DNA from: Methanolinea sp.
Lineage (GTDB): Archaea > Halobacteriota > Methanomicrobia > Methanomicrobiales > Methanospirillaceae
Reading direction: 5' to 3'
Assembly (NCBI GenBank): GCA_030019395.1
Contig: JASEES010000001.1
Coordinates: 144,434 to 208,433, forward strand
Length of the DNA stretch: 64,000 nucleotides
Made by a program: the position numbers and the translations under genes. The notes beneath the pieces were generated by a model. That model saw only the letters and a program-made list of their open reading frames with translations. It had not been told where the DNA came from and did not search any database. Shown piece by piece: positions 18,017 to 27,093 of this stretch (positions within the stretch are counted from its first letter, which is position 1; each line of letters starts with the position of its first letter).

Positions 18017-19771
18017 ATGAAAATCCGTTCAAGTGTCACTCTCACTTTCATCATAGTAATCGTCATTTCCCTGCTGATTGTTGCAGTGGCAACGCAGCTG
18101 GCACTCTATCCTGCAGTAAAAGATATTGAAAAAAGGGAAGCAGAGAATGCGGTTCTGAAAGTTATCCGGATTATCGAATACGATCTTGGAACACTCGGAG
18201 GTACCTGCGAAGACTGGGGAAAATGGGATGATACGTATTATTTTGCAAAAGGGGAGAATGAGGGTTATCCGGCGGAAAACCTGGTCAATGAAACATTTCT
18301 TTCCCTCCGTCTCGACCTGATGCTCTTCTACGACACCAATGGAACACTCGTTTACGGAAAGGGGTTTGACTATTCAAGGCAGGTCGCACTTTCCATCCCT
18401 GATGATTTATCGCATATCCCCGCCATTCCGGAACCTGACTCAAACAACTCCGGAGATGATGTTCCACCCCTCAGCGGGGTCATCAGCACTTCCCGCGGAC
18501 CGCTCCTCGCAAGTATCGGGCCGATCCTCCCCAACGACCGGACCGGACCGGCAGCAGGCTACCTCCTCATCGGGCGCTATCTCGATGGGGACGAGACCAC
18601 GCATTATGCATCCCTGGCCATGGCAAACCTCACTTTCAGGGAAGCCGGGCCCGCTGATGAACCGGGCTTTGCCCTGTCCCCGGTTTTCCACGAGGTAATC
18701 CCGATTACCATACGACCCCCGGCTGACGGTGATTACCTCGTCGCGGAGTCGACCATCAACGATATTTCCGGCTCCCCTGCTTTTATTACCAGCGTCACCA
18801 TCGAAAGGACTGTGTTCCAGATAGGCAGAAACAGCTTCATCCTTTTCTTCGTCATCGTGGTACTCGCAGGAGGGGCCATCGGAATAACAGCAATCCGTTT
18901 CCTGGACAGGAAAGTCCTCTCGCGGGTATCCCTGCTTGAAAAAACTGTGAGAGAGATTACGGAACAGAAGGATTTCAAGGGGAGGACTGCACTTTCAGGC
19001 GACGACGAAATCTCCTCACTCTCCACGAGCATCGACAGGATGCTGGATGCACTTGATGAACACGTTGCGGCAGAGACTGCCGCAAAGGACGATGCCCGCC
19101 TTGCGAATGCAAAACTGACACTCCTTTCCCGCATCACGCGACACGACGTCCTCAACCAGGTCACAATAGTGCGGGGATTTGCCGATCTCCTCTCCGAGAG
19201 TATCCCACAGGACTCTGCTGGCATTGAATACCTTAAAAAGATCAAATCTGCAGCAAAGACAATTGAGCACCAGCTGGCCTTCATGAGGGAGTACGAACTT
19301 GAGGCTTCACCGTCCTCTGTGGGATGGATCGACGTGAGAAAACTATTCCTGGAGGTGGCGATGGGAATGGGACTTTTCGGTGTGAAGGCCGAGGTACTCT
19401 TCGATAATCTTTTCATCTATTCCGATCGCCTTCTGGCAAAGATCTTTTCCACGCTGATCGATAACTCGGTATCGCATGGTGAGAGAGTTGACAGGATTAC
19501 CCTTTCATTTTACGAATCAGGGGACAAGGGGATCCTCGTTTACGAGGATAACGGTATCGGGATTCCCCCTGACCAGAAAGAGCTGATCTTCGAGCAGGGA
19601 GTCGGCAGGAACCTCGGCATCGGCCTGTTTCTCGCCCGTGGCATCCTCTCCGTGTACGGCATGGAAATCCGGGAGACCGGGGAATACGGCAAAGGTGCAC
19701 GCTTCGAGATCCTCGTTCCCCGGAATAAATACAGGAAAACGGAAGGCGGAAATCCTCCGCCCTCTCCATGA
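18017..19771 (+). CDS. Membrane sensor histidine kinase with CHASE4-type domain
   Basis: The 584-residue protein has an N-terminal membrane helix (about 8-32), an extracellular CHASE4-like domain containing DLMLFYDTNGTLVYGKGFDYS, a second membrane helix (about 273-298), a HAMP-like linker, the phospho-acceptor region LSRITRHDVLNQVTIVRGFA (histidine near 375) and a HATPase_c domain with DNGIGIPP and GIGLFLARGILS. The RHDVLNQ H-box is typical of methanogen kinases. It should sense an external signal. No response regulator lies nearby, so its partner is elsewhere. Confidence 0.9.
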   Translation: MKIRSSVTLTFIIVIVISLLIVAVATQLALYPAVKDIEKREAENAVLKVIRIIEYDLGTLGGTCEDWGKWDDTYYFAKGENEGYPAENLVNETFLSLRLDLMLFYDTNGTLVYGKGFDYSRQVALSIPDDLSHIPAIPEPDSNNSGDDVPPLSGVISTSRGPLLASIGPILPNDRTGPAAGYLLIGRYLDGDETTHYASLAMANLTFREAGPADEPGFALSPVFHEVIPITIRPPADGDYLVAESTINDISGSPAFITSVTIERTVFQIGRNSFILFFVIVVLAGGAIGITAIRFLDRKVLSRVSLLEKTVREITEQKDFKGRTALSGDDEISSLSTSIDRMLDALDEHVAAETAAKDDARLANAKLTLLSRITRHDVLNQVTIVRGFADLLSESIPQDSAGIEYLKKIKSAAKTIEHQLAFMREYELEASPSSVGWIDVRKLFLEVAMGMGLFGVKAEVLFDNLFIYSDRLLAKIFSTLIDNSVSHGERVDRITLSFYESGDKGILVYEDNGIGIPPDQKELIFEQGVGRNLGIGLFLARGILSVYGMEIRETGEYGKGARFEILVPRNKYRKTEGGNPPPSP

Positions 19772-19800
19772 GGCCCGGAACTTTGGAATGCCCGCGGGAA

Positions 19801-21123
19801 TCAGGGGGCAGCTGCCGGCCCCGGTACGTACCAGTCGGGAAGCACGAAGTCAGCCTCCTTCATGTGGTCCGGCCAGACGATCCGCGGCCTTAATTCGCCT
19901 GCAGTCTCGTTCCATACCAGCTGCTCCATGAAGAGATCGAATTTTGCCTCCCTGTAATCTCGTGAAAACTTAATTACGCCGTCTTTCATGGCTTCGACCA
20001 TCTGGGGCATCTCGAGGGTGGCAAGCGCCCGTGTCACGGCTGCCTTATCCCGGGTCCCTGCTTTCTCGACGGCATGTGCGGCGATATAGATACCCTCGTA
20101 CGTCGAGGCGCCCATCATTCCGGGATACGAACCCCAGCGCTTGTGGAAGTTTTCCCGGAACGCAACCATGTCATCGGCAACAGGCCCTTTCGGGACTGCA
20201 TAGGGACTGAACCGGGTCTCGATGACGGAGTATTCCCCGTACTTTCCAAGGCCGGCATAATAGTCAGGGTCATCGTTGCATTCGACCGCAAGGAAGATGG
20301 TATCGAGCCCCACATCCCTGCGTGCCTGGGTCACCATCGGGATCTGCTCGTTGAGGAATGCGGCGGGATAGACCACATCGGGTTGCGCTGCCTTGATTGA
20401 CGTGAGCTGGGTCCGGAAGTCAGTCTCTCCCATCTTGTACGTCTCCTCTGCCACGATCACGATGGGGAGGTTCTTCTTTTCGATTGTCTCCTTCACGGCC
20501 TTCTGGACACCCTTCCCGTACGGGCTGTCCTGGATGATGAGTGCCATGCGCAGAGGCCGGGAATCGGGGTATCCGAACTTTTCATTGACGGCTTTCCTGA
20601 TGACTTCGTACGCAAAGAGCGTCGTCTGTTCCCCGTAATCGTCAGTTGTCGGGCAGTAGTGGAACATCGTGCCCGTATCGATATCGGTCCGCTGTGTGAT
20701 CGTCGGTGTCGAGGCACCGGTGATGATGTAGGGGACCTTGTACTCGGAGACGGTTGCCTGGTGGGCCGATACGACGGCGCTCGAGAAGCCACCGACGAGG
20801 ATATCCACGCCATCCTGGGTAATCAGGCGGGATACTGCCTTCTGGCCGCCCTCCCTTGACGATTCATCATCACCCTGGATGAGTGTGATCGGGACCCTGG
20901 CATTGATGTCTTTTATGTAAACACCGCCCCGTGCGTTGATCTCTTCTGCGGCAATGACTGCAGACTGCCAGATGTCCTTTCCCGTCGTGCTCGCGGCCCC
21001 GGTCATCGAGGCCACGACACCGATCTTGAGTGTCTCCTGTGTCTGTGCCTTCTGCTCGGTGCATCCTGCCATAAGTGCGAGGACGAGCAGGAGAACTGCA
21101 CCAATATATACTGGTCTGACCAT
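19801..21123 (-). CDS. ABC transporter substrate-binding lipoprotein, branched-chain amino acid type (1)
   Basis: The 440-residue protein starts with a lipoprotein signal (LLLVLALMAGCTEQ, cysteine near residue 21) and continues with a Peripla_BP_6 fold, seen as LKIGVVASMTGAASTTGKDI and VDILVGGFSSAVVSA. GGGGGAG lies 7 bases before ATG. It should be anchored outside the membrane and deliver a ligand such as an amino acid or amide to the LivHM permease. It is paralogous to the protein at 24556-25881, with near-identical N-terminal blocks. It is divergent from livG and shares its palindromic promoter. Confidence 0.9.
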   Translation of the reverse strand: MVRPVYIGAVLLLVLALMAGCTEQKAQTQETLKIGVVASMTGAASTTGKDIWQSAVIAAEEINARGGVYIKDINARVPITLIQGDDESSREGGQKAVSRLITQDGVDILVGGFSSAVVSAHQATVSEYKVPYIITGASTPTITQRTDIDTGTMFHYCPTTDDYGEQTTLFAYEVIRKAVNEKFGYPDSRPLRMALIIQDSPYGKGVQKAVKETIEKKNLPIVIVAEETYKMGETDFRTQLTSIKAAQPDVVYPAAFLNEQIPMVTQARRDVGLDTIFLAVECNDDPDYYAGLGKYGEYSVIETRFSPYAVPKGPVADDMVAFRENFHKRWGSYPGMMGASTYEGIYIAAHAVEKAGTRDKAAVTRALATLEMPQMVEAMKDGVIKFSRDYREAKFDLFMEQLVWNETAGELRPRIVWPDHMKEADFVLPDWYVPGPAAAP

Positions 21124-21160
21124 TTCTGTCTCCCCCGAAGGATATGTTTAATATGCTGTA

Positions 21161-21190
21161 TGCTAACATATATCATGCTATTTGTTAGCA
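21161..21190. promoter_or_regulatory. Palindrome with central TATA between divergent liv genes
   Basis: TGCTAACA at 21161-21168 and TGTTAGCA at 21183-21190 form 8-base arms around an AT-rich centre containing TATATCATGCTA. Both divergent promoters (binding protein on minus, livG on plus) seem to use TATA sequences within it. A dimeric regulator here could control both. Confidence 0.5.
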
Positions 21191-21201
21191 GGGTGCATGG
21201 A

Positions 21202-21930
21202 ATGCTGACAGTCAGAGGTGTGACCAAGTCGTTCGGGGGTCTCGTTGCAGTCAACCAGGTCAGCCTCACTCTCAACGAGGGTGAGATCCTGGGACTGGTA
21301 GGCCCCAACGGTGCCGGCAAGACAACACTCCTGAACCTGATCTCGGGTATCTACCGGCCGGACGCCGGGGGAATTGTCTTCTGCGGTGAGGATATCACCC
21401 GCCTCTCCCTCGACGCTGTCTGCAAGAAGGGGATATCCAAGACGTTCCAGCATCCCCGATCATTCCCTGCACTCACTGCCCGCCAGGGCGTGATGATCGG
21501 TGCCCTGTACGGGAATGGCCGCCGCCCTACTGTCAGGGAAGCATCCCGGGAGGCAGAGGAGTGCCTGCGTATGGTTGGTTTTCCCGAAGACAAGATTGAC
21601 AGCCCGATCACGAACCTCAACACGTTCGAGCTCCGCCGCACCCAGCTGGCACGGGCCCTTGCGTCCCATCCGAAGGTCCTCCTCCTCGACGAGCTGACAA
21701 CCGGCCTCACCCCGAGCGAAGGGAAAGAAGCTGTTTCCCTGATTAGGAAACTCCGTGACGAGGGAATGACCATCCTGATGATCGAGCACGTCATGCGGAT
21801 CATCATGGGGGTTTCCGACCGGATAGTGGTCCTTGACCATGGAGAGAAGATCGCAGAGGGAGAGCCCGCTGAGATCGTTACAAACGAAAAAGTCATAGAT
21901 TCATATCTCGGGGAGCGCTACCATTTCTAA
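21202..21930 (+). CDS. livG: Branched-chain amino-acid type ABC transporter ATP-binding protein LivG
   Basis: The 242-residue ATPase shows Walker A GPNGAGKTT, the family block KTFQHPRSFPALT, a degenerate signature (NLNTFELRRTQLARAL in place of LSGG), Walker B VLLLDELTTGL and switch EHVMRII. The C-terminal YLGERY is typical of LivG. The track start 21160 lies inside the palindrome, so I chose ATG 21202, 6 bases after AGGGTG. It pairs with LivF directly downstream. The altered signature, without SGGQ, is unusual for the family. Confidence 0.88.
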   Translation: MLTVRGVTKSFGGLVAVNQVSLTLNEGEILGLVGPNGAGKTTLLNLISGIYRPDAGGIVFCGEDITRLSLDAVCKKGISKTFQHPRSFPALTARQGVMIGALYGNGRRPTVREASREAEECLRMVGFPEDKIDSPITNLNTFELRRTQLARALASHPKVLLLDELTTGLTPSEGKEAVSLIRKLRDEGMTILMIEHVMRIIMGVSDRIVVLDHGEKIAEGEPAEIVTNEKVIDSYLGERYHF

Positions 21931-21942
21931 AAGGGAAGGACC

Positions 21943-22644
21943 GTGCCCCCCATGCTTCACATAGAAGACCTCAACGTCTCTTACTCCTACCTCCAGGTGT
22001 TGTGGGACGTGTCCCTGCACGTCGACAGGGGCGAAGTCGTCACCCTGATCGGGTCGAACGGTGCAGGAAAGACGACGCTCGTATCAGCGCTTTTTGGCCT
22101 CGTCCCCGCAATCGGAGGGCGGATAGAATTCGAGGGCGAGAATATAAGCGGCATGGCACCGTTCGAGATCGTGAGGCGCGGTCTCTCCCTCGTCCCCGAA
22201 AAGAGGGAGCTCTTTCCCCGCATGACCGTCCGGGAAAACCTGGAACTCGGGGCATTTGCGACCGGCAGGAAAGGCGATCCTGACCGGGTTTTCGAGCTCT
22301 TCCCCCACCTTGCCGAACGCCAGGACCAGGACGCCGGCACGCTATCGGGGGGAGAACAGCAGATGCTTGCGATTGCGCGGTGCCTGATGGCCAACCCGCG
22401 GATGATCGTTCTTGATGAACCGTCCCTTGGCCTCTCCCCCAAGCTTGTCCACACAGTCCTCGAAGCAGTGGAACGGCTCAACAGTGAAGGCATCACCATC
22501 CTTCTCGTCGAACAGAACGTGAGAAGGGCTCTTGAGATTTCCCACCGGGCCTACGTGATCGAGGCAGGAAGGATAACCCGTTCAGGACGCTCGTCAGAGA
22601 TCCTGCACGACGAGCAGATCCGCGAGGCATACCTCGGGTTATAA
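21943..22644 (+). CDS. livF: Branched-chain amino-acid type ABC transporter ATP-binding protein LivF
   Basis: The 233-residue ATPase has Walker A GSNGAGKTT, signature LSGGEQQMLAIARCL, Walker B MIVLDEPSLGLSP and the LivF ending IREAYLGL. It forms the second nucleotide-binding subunit with LivG, 12 bases upstream. The start codon is GTG at 21943; ATG 21952 is an alternative. It ends 33 bases from the convergent livM end. The transporter as a whole imports a small organic ligand at the cost of ATP. Confidence 0.9.
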   Translation: MPPMLHIEDLNVSYSYLQVLWDVSLHVDRGEVVTLIGSNGAGKTTLVSALFGLVPAIGGRIEFEGENISGMAPFEIVRRGLSLVPEKRELFPRMTVRENLELGAFATGRKGDPDRVFELFPHLAERQDQDAGTLSGGEQQMLAIARCLMANPRMIVLDEPSLGLSPKLVHTVLEAVERLNSEGITILLVEQNVRRALEISHRAYVIEAGRITRSGRSSEILHDEQIREAYLGL

Positions 22645-22677
22645 AAAGGGATCTCCTGCCTCTTTTCCCCTGCTGCC

Positions 22678-23643
22678 TTACTTCCCTTTTCTCCCCCACT
22701 TTTTTCCAATTTCCTCCGGGAGGGATACGAGTCCCCGGGGCAGGAAGATGATGATGAGAACCAGGAGCACGCCGATGATGATGAACCGCCCATACGTGAG
22801 ACCGAGCACGTTGAGCCCGTCCCAGAGAAGGGTGACGACAATCGTCCCGATGACCGGACCCGCCAGTGTCCCAAGGCCCCCTGTAATCGAGTAGATGATC
22901 GGCCAGAACGAGAGGTCGATCCCGAAGATCTCGGGAGTGATGTACCCGAAATGGAAGATCTCGAGCCCGCCTGCGATACCGCTCACGAACGCGGAAAGGC
23001 CGAACGCGAACAGCTTGAACGGGACCGGGTTGATGCCGGCAGCCCGTGCCTCGGTCTCGTTCTCGCGGATTGCCGCAAGAGCTAGGCCGATGCGGGAACG
23101 AAGGAGCAGGTAAAACAGGACCAGGACAAGGACGGCAATGAGGAAAACAACGTAGTACTCGAGGACGAGGTAACCCGGGATCGTGGTGGGGACGATCTTT
23201 TGGACTGCAAAGCCATCCCATCCCCCTGTTACGGGTGCGAGCTGGCTCACGACGAGGGTCTGGATGATCACGGCGAAACCGAACGTCACCATCGCGAGGA
23301 ACCACTCGCGCAGGCGCACGCACGTGATCCCGATCAGGATGCCGATGAAGGCAGAGAACAAGCCCCCCAGCACGAGCGTGAGCAGCGGGGGGAGACCGAG
23401 GCGGACGGTCGCAAGCGAGGCCGCGTACCCGCCGAGCCCGAGGAATGCCGCATGCCCGAGCGATCCCTGTCCGGAGAAGGTGAGGAAGTTCCAGGCGGAC
23501 GAATAGATGATGAAGATGAGCATCAGCACGAGGACGGTCAGGAGGTACAGGTTCTGGCCGACGAGGAACGGCAAGGCGAGTGCAAGGATCAGGATGGCTG
23601 CCGCAAGCAGGTTCTTTGGTGTTCGCACCTGCGCAAGGTTCAT
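22678..23643 (-). CDS. livM: Branched-chain amino-acid type ABC transporter permease LivM
   Basis: This 321-residue permease has about nine membrane helices and the LivM hallmarks WNFLTFSGQGSLGHAAFLGLGGY (about residue 45) and IRENETEARAAGINPVPFKL (EAA-like loop). The start at ATG 23643 overlaps the livH stop (ATGA); the longer track frame to 23724 only reads through livH. It forms the membrane channel with LivH. The permease genes run opposite to livG and livF, which is an unusual arrangement for this system. Confidence 0.92.
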   Translation of the reverse strand: MNLAQVRTPKNLLAAAILILALALPFLVGQNLYLLTVLVLMLIFIIYSSAWNFLTFSGQGSLGHAAFLGLGGYAASLATVRLGLPPLLTLVLGGLFSAFIGILIGITCVRLREWFLAMVTFGFAVIIQTLVVSQLAPVTGGWDGFAVQKIVPTTIPGYLVLEYYVVFLIAVLVLVLFYLLLRSRIGLALAAIRENETEARAAGINPVPFKLFAFGLSAFVSGIAGGLEIFHFGYITPEIFGIDLSFWPIIYSITGGLGTLAGPVIGTIVVTLLWDGLNVLGLTYGRFIIIGVLLVLIIIFLPRGLVSLPEEIGKKWGRKGK

Positions 23644-24521
23644 TCCCCGGCCTCCCCAAAGAGCCCCGTCGGCCTGACGAGGAGGACGACGATCAGGAGG
23701 ATGAACGAGATCGCGTCCTTCCACGACCCCCCGAGGAAAAATGCAGTGAAGTTTTCAACCATCCCGATGGCAAGGCCGCCGATGATCGCCCCCGGGATAC
23801 TCCCGAGGCCGCCGAGGATGATGATTGCAAACCCCTTGATGGCCGGCACCGATCCCATGTAGGGATTGAAGACCTGGCCGCTCACGGCCCAGAGGGTCCC
23901 GGCTGCCCCGGCGAGTCCCGCACCGATCCCGAAGGTGAGCATGTCCATCCGCTCCACGTTTATTCCCATCAGCATCGCGCCTTTCCTGTTCTGGCTGGAC
24001 GCCCGGATCGCCTTTCCCGTCGTGGTCCTGTCGAGAAAGACGGAGAGGCCAACGAGGATGATCGCGGTGATCACCACGATGATGATGTAGTCGAGGGGCA
24101 GCTGGATGGGCCCGATCCCTATGGTCAGGTCTGCAAAGGGACTTTTCATCGAACGCCACTCGTCGGTAAAGACCATTGCGACGCCGTTCTGGAATATGTA
24201 GATCAGCCCGAGGCTGATGAATATCTCGTTCAGTTTTCCCGTCCCGAGGATGGGCCGGAAGCAGAGGCGTTCCACGATGATCCCGGCCCCTATCAGGATG
24301 GGGATTGACAGGAAGAGGAGGAGGTAGGGGTTGAAGCCGCTTATCACGAAGAAGAAGAACGTGATGTACGTCCCGAGCATCAGGAACTCGCCGTGGGCGA
24401 AGTTGACGACCTTCATCACCCCGAAGATCAGGTTGAGTCCTGTGGCGAGCAGGATGTAGATGCACCCCGAGTAGAGCCCCCAGAATGCGACCTGGCCAAG
24501 TACTGCGATGCCGCCATCCAT
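23640..24521 (-). CDS. livH: Branched-chain amino-acid type ABC transporter permease LivH
   Basis: The 293-residue permease has about eight helices and typical blocks GLNLIFGVMKVVNFAHGEFLMLGTY, RASSQNRKGAMLMGINVERM (coupling loop) and GGLGSIPGAIIGGLAIG. GGAGAGGT lies about 9 bases before ATG. It lies between the second binding protein and livM in one minus-strand operon, which shows that the binding protein at 24556 is the one co-transcribed with the channel. Confidence 0.92.
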   Translation of the reverse strand: MDGGIAVLGQVAFWGLYSGCIYILLATGLNLIFGVMKVVNFAHGEFLMLGTYITFFFFVISGFNPYLLLFLSIPILIGAGIIVERLCFRPILGTGKLNEIFISLGLIYIFQNGVAMVFTDEWRSMKSPFADLTIGIGPIQLPLDYIIIVVITAIILVGLSVFLDRTTTGKAIRASSQNRKGAMLMGINVERMDMLTFGIGAGLAGAAGTLWAVSGQVFNPYMGSVPAIKGFAIIILGGLGSIPGAIIGGLAIGMVENFTAFFLGGSWKDAISFILLIVVLLVRPTGLFGEAGE

Positions 24522-24555
24522 CCTGTATTACCTCTCCCTGTCCCAAAATAAAGAT

Positions 24556-25881
24556 TCAGGGAGATCCGGGGGTATACCAGTCCGGAATGGAAAACTCCCC
24601 TGCCTTGAGGCTTTCCGGCCAGACGATCACCGGCCGGGGTTCTCCCGACTTCTGGTCCATGGCAAGCTGCACGACGTACAGCTCAAACTTGCTCTCCCGG
24701 AACTCCGGGGAGAAGGAAATCGTCCCATTCTTCATGATCTCCATCATCTGGGGCACCCGGATGGTGGCAAGGGCGTCCCTGATCTTTGCGCGGTCGAGGC
24801 TGCCTGCCTGTTCTATGGCCGCGGCAGCAACATAGACCGATTCGTACGTTGCCGCACCCATCATGCCCGCAAATCCGCCGTACTTCTTGTCGAAGTCAGA
24901 GAGGAATTTCCGGGTTGCTGCCTCCGTCGATCCTGCGGGGACGGCGTAGGGGGAGAACCTGCTCTCCATGATCATGCCGTCACCGTAGACACCGACCCCG
25001 CTGTAGTAATCGGGGTCATCGTTGTTCTCGATCGCCATGATCACCGTATTGAGACCAACGTCCCTCCGGGCCTGCTGGGTCATGGGAACGAGTTCGTTGA
25101 GGAACGTGACCGCGTAGATGACGTCGGGGTTCTTTGCCCTGACCGAGGTGAGAACCGTCCTGAAGTCGGATTCACCCATCTTGAAAGGTTCTTCTGCCAC
25201 GATCTCGATCGGGAGGTTCTTTGCCGGAATCAGTGCCTTCACGGCATCGAGCTGGCCCTTTCCAAACGGGCTGTCCTGGTAGATGACGGCGACGCGGAGT
25301 TTCCGGTCGTTGGAAAACCCGAATTTTTCGTTGATTGCCGGCCGGAAGACATCTGTCAGGAACTGGATGCTCGCCTCGGCAGAGTCATCCGTGTTTGGCC
25401 TGTGGAAGAACATGTAACTCGTATCGAGGTCCGTCCTCCGGGAGACCGCACTGCTGGACGCACCCGAGATGATGTACGGGACCTTGTTGTCGGCAACGAT
25501 CGACTGGTGTGCAGAAACGACCGCACTCGAGTAACCTCCCACGAGGACGTTGACCTCGTCCTGCGTGATGAGCTTTGTCACTGCCTTCATGCCCCCTTCA
25601 CGGGTTGATTCGTCGTCCCCCTGGATCAGCCGGACAGGCAGGGAACGCCCTAATTCCCTGACGGGAACGCCTCCTTTGGCATTGATCTCGTTGGCAGCAA
25701 GTTCTGCAGACTGCCAGATGTCCTTTCCGGTTGTGCTTGCAGGCCCCGTCATGGAGGCGACAACTCCGATTTTTATCTCGGAGGGCCCTGTTGCGGACGG
25801 CGTCTGCGTACAGCCGGCCCCGAGGAGCAGCGCGATCAGGAGCAAACCAAGTATCGTGTAAATAATGCAATCGGTTCTCAT
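24556..25881 (-). CDS. ABC transporter substrate-binding lipoprotein, branched-chain amino acid type (2)
   Basis: The 441-residue protein has a lipoprotein signal (LLIALLLGAGCTQ, cysteine near 23) and a Peripla_BP_6 fold with IKIGVVASMTGPASTTGKDI. The order of its blocks matches the paralogue at 19801-21123 from end to end (ADIVVLGGYSSAVVSAHQ-like, DTSYMFFHRPNTDDS, FRETFHKR-like segments), and both end in DWYTPG/DWYVPG. GGTGAT precedes the ATG. It is the first gene of the livHM operon. Two receptors for one channel suggest two ligands or two affinities. Confidence 0.9.
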   Translation of the reverse strand: MRTDCIIYTILGLLLIALLLGAGCTQTPSATGPSEIKIGVVASMTGPASTTGKDIWQSAELAANEINAKGGVPVRELGRSLPVRLIQGDDESTREGGMKAVTKLITQDEVNVLVGGYSSAVVSAHQSIVADNKVPYIISGASSSAVSRRTDLDTSYMFFHRPNTDDSAEASIQFLTDVFRPAINEKFGFSNDRKLRVAVIYQDSPFGKGQLDAVKALIPAKNLPIEIVAEEPFKMGESDFRTVLTSVRAKNPDVIYAVTFLNELVPMTQQARRDVGLNTVIMAIENNDDPDYYSGVGVYGDGMIMESRFSPYAVPAGSTEAATRKFLSDFDKKYGGFAGMMGAATYESVYVAAAAIEQAGSLDRAKIRDALATIRVPQMMEIMKNGTISFSPEFRESKFELYVVQLAMDQKSGEPRPVIVWPESLKAGEFSIPDWYTPGSP

Positions 25882-25892
25882 GGAGAATCACC

Positions 25893-25909
25893 ATGCTATG
25901 ATATAGCAT
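25893..25909. promoter_or_regulatory. Palindrome upstream of the second binding-protein gene
   Basis: ATGCTATGATATAGCAT has 7-base arms around GAT and sits 12 bases before ATG 25881, next to the GGTGAT ribosome site. It shares ATGCTA and TATATCAT words with the palindrome at 21161-21190, which suggests the same regulator. Confidence 0.5.
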
Positions 25910-26031
25910 GACATAGAAAGAGCTGGGATGAAAAAGTTTATAGGATTTTTGCTTTTTCCCTGTGAAAAACGTAGGAAGGATGAAATGACCAGACAGGGGA
26001 GAATATGGTCATCACGGGGAAAATCCGTGGT

Positions 26032-26313
26032 TCAAATCGTTTCTTTCTCTGTCCCTTCCATGGTCCCGGAGTGCGACTTTTCGCGGGCATGGAAATCATG
26101 TAACTGTTGCATGGAGGCAGCATACGCGGTATCGAGGGCTTTCTCGTTGAGGTCTCGTTCTTCGGGAGAAAGATTCCTGACTGCAGCGTACCCCATTTTG
26201 CGGTACGAGTCCAGGCTCTTTTGGGTTGCCTCAACTGCCGGGCGTGTCCGGATATGCCTCTCGATGAGTTTCGGAAAAGTCTCTTCGATGATTAACCTGA
26301 CTTTCGGGTTCAT
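26032..26313 (-). CDS. Small hypothetical protein
   Basis: This 93-residue protein is mostly charged helix (KLIERHIRTRPAVEATQKSL, SPEERDLNEKALDTAYAASM), with no cysteines and no membrane segment. It follows the DUF2121 gene on the same strand with a 164-base gap. I recognise no family. The amino-acid composition is plausible for a real soluble protein, but there is no clear ribosome site, so support is moderate. Confidence 0.5.
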   Translation of the reverse strand: MNPKVRLIIEETFPKLIERHIRTRPAVEATQKSLDSYRKMGYAAVRNLSPEERDLNEKALDTAYAASMQQLHDFHAREKSHSGTMEGTEKETI

Positions 26314-26477
26314 TTTTTATGCAACCAGGTTTTTTCCCGTCCAGTTTTTCCCGCGGTCGGAGATAAACCTCACCTTCAGGGTAGGCGGACCCCTCTCCCC
26401 TCCGTGTCACATTGCCCACCCGGAATCGCAAAAGACAAAAAGAGGATGGGAAAAACAAGAAACCTCTGCGTTTTCCC

Positions 26478-27038
26478 CTAGGGAGGCAGTACTGTCTTTG
26501 CTGTTGTCTGGACGAGGGTATAGGTTCCGGAGACCGAGGGGGTCAGGGATGCAGCCTCTTCCATGGCAAGGATGATGATTCGCAGGGCATCGGCAGGAGT
26601 CCCCCCGGTATCACTCCAGTGAGAGCGAATGCAGCGGTGTGCTATTTCCTGCGTCGTTTTGTTGCCGAGGACAATGAAGCGGCTTGCGCATCCCCGTGTG
26701 ACCTCCCTTTTGATGCTTTCCTGCACCTCCGTGATAACGTAGTTCCCGCAGGAGACACACAGCCTCCGCGAACGCGTGGAAAGCCCGTCCCTCTCGCTCA
26801 CCTGTCCGATGAGAATCCCGTCCTCCTCCCAGGCCTTGCACCTGTCGTCATGGATCCAGAGATCGATTCCGAGTTCCCGGGCCCTCTCGTGGAGAGCATC
26901 CCTGCTCCGTATCCGTCCGGAATAGAGTTCGTCTTCCAGTGTCCTCGTGCGCAGGTCATCTCCCCGAAAGACTATCTCCCTCCTGTCGCCGGCCATGAAG
27001 GAGCGATCTCTGCCACAGAATGCAATGACGAGGCTCAT
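26478..27038 (-). CDS. DUF2121 family protein
   Basis: The 186-residue protein begins MSLVIAFCGRDRSFMAGDRREIVF, the characteristic start of the methanogen DUF2121 family, whose opening strand-turn-strand looks like an N-terminal-nucleophile or proteasome-like fold. The function of the family is not known. It contains CVSCG near residue 95 and a second cysteine at TRGCASRF. The gene lies 55 bases downstream of the small membrane exporter on the same strand, so the two may be co-transcribed. Confidence 0.7.
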   Translation of the reverse strand: MSLVIAFCGRDRSFMAGDRREIVFRGDDLRTRTLEDELYSGRIRSRDALHERARELGIDLWIHDDRCKAWEEDGILIGQVSERDGLSTRSRRLCVSCGNYVITEVQESIKREVTRGCASRFIVLGNKTTQEIAHRCIRSHWSDTGGTPADALRIIILAMEEAASLTPSVSGTYTLVQTTAKTVLPP

Positions 27039-27093
27039 GGGATCATCCCTCCAGCATGGACATGGGAAATGAATGATAAAAAAGATCCGTCAC

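Noticed and set aside
25928-26575. 215-residue plus-strand frame
   Set aside because: It overlaps the more plausible minus-strand hypothetical at 26032 and is rich in Arg/Ser/Phe without domain features.
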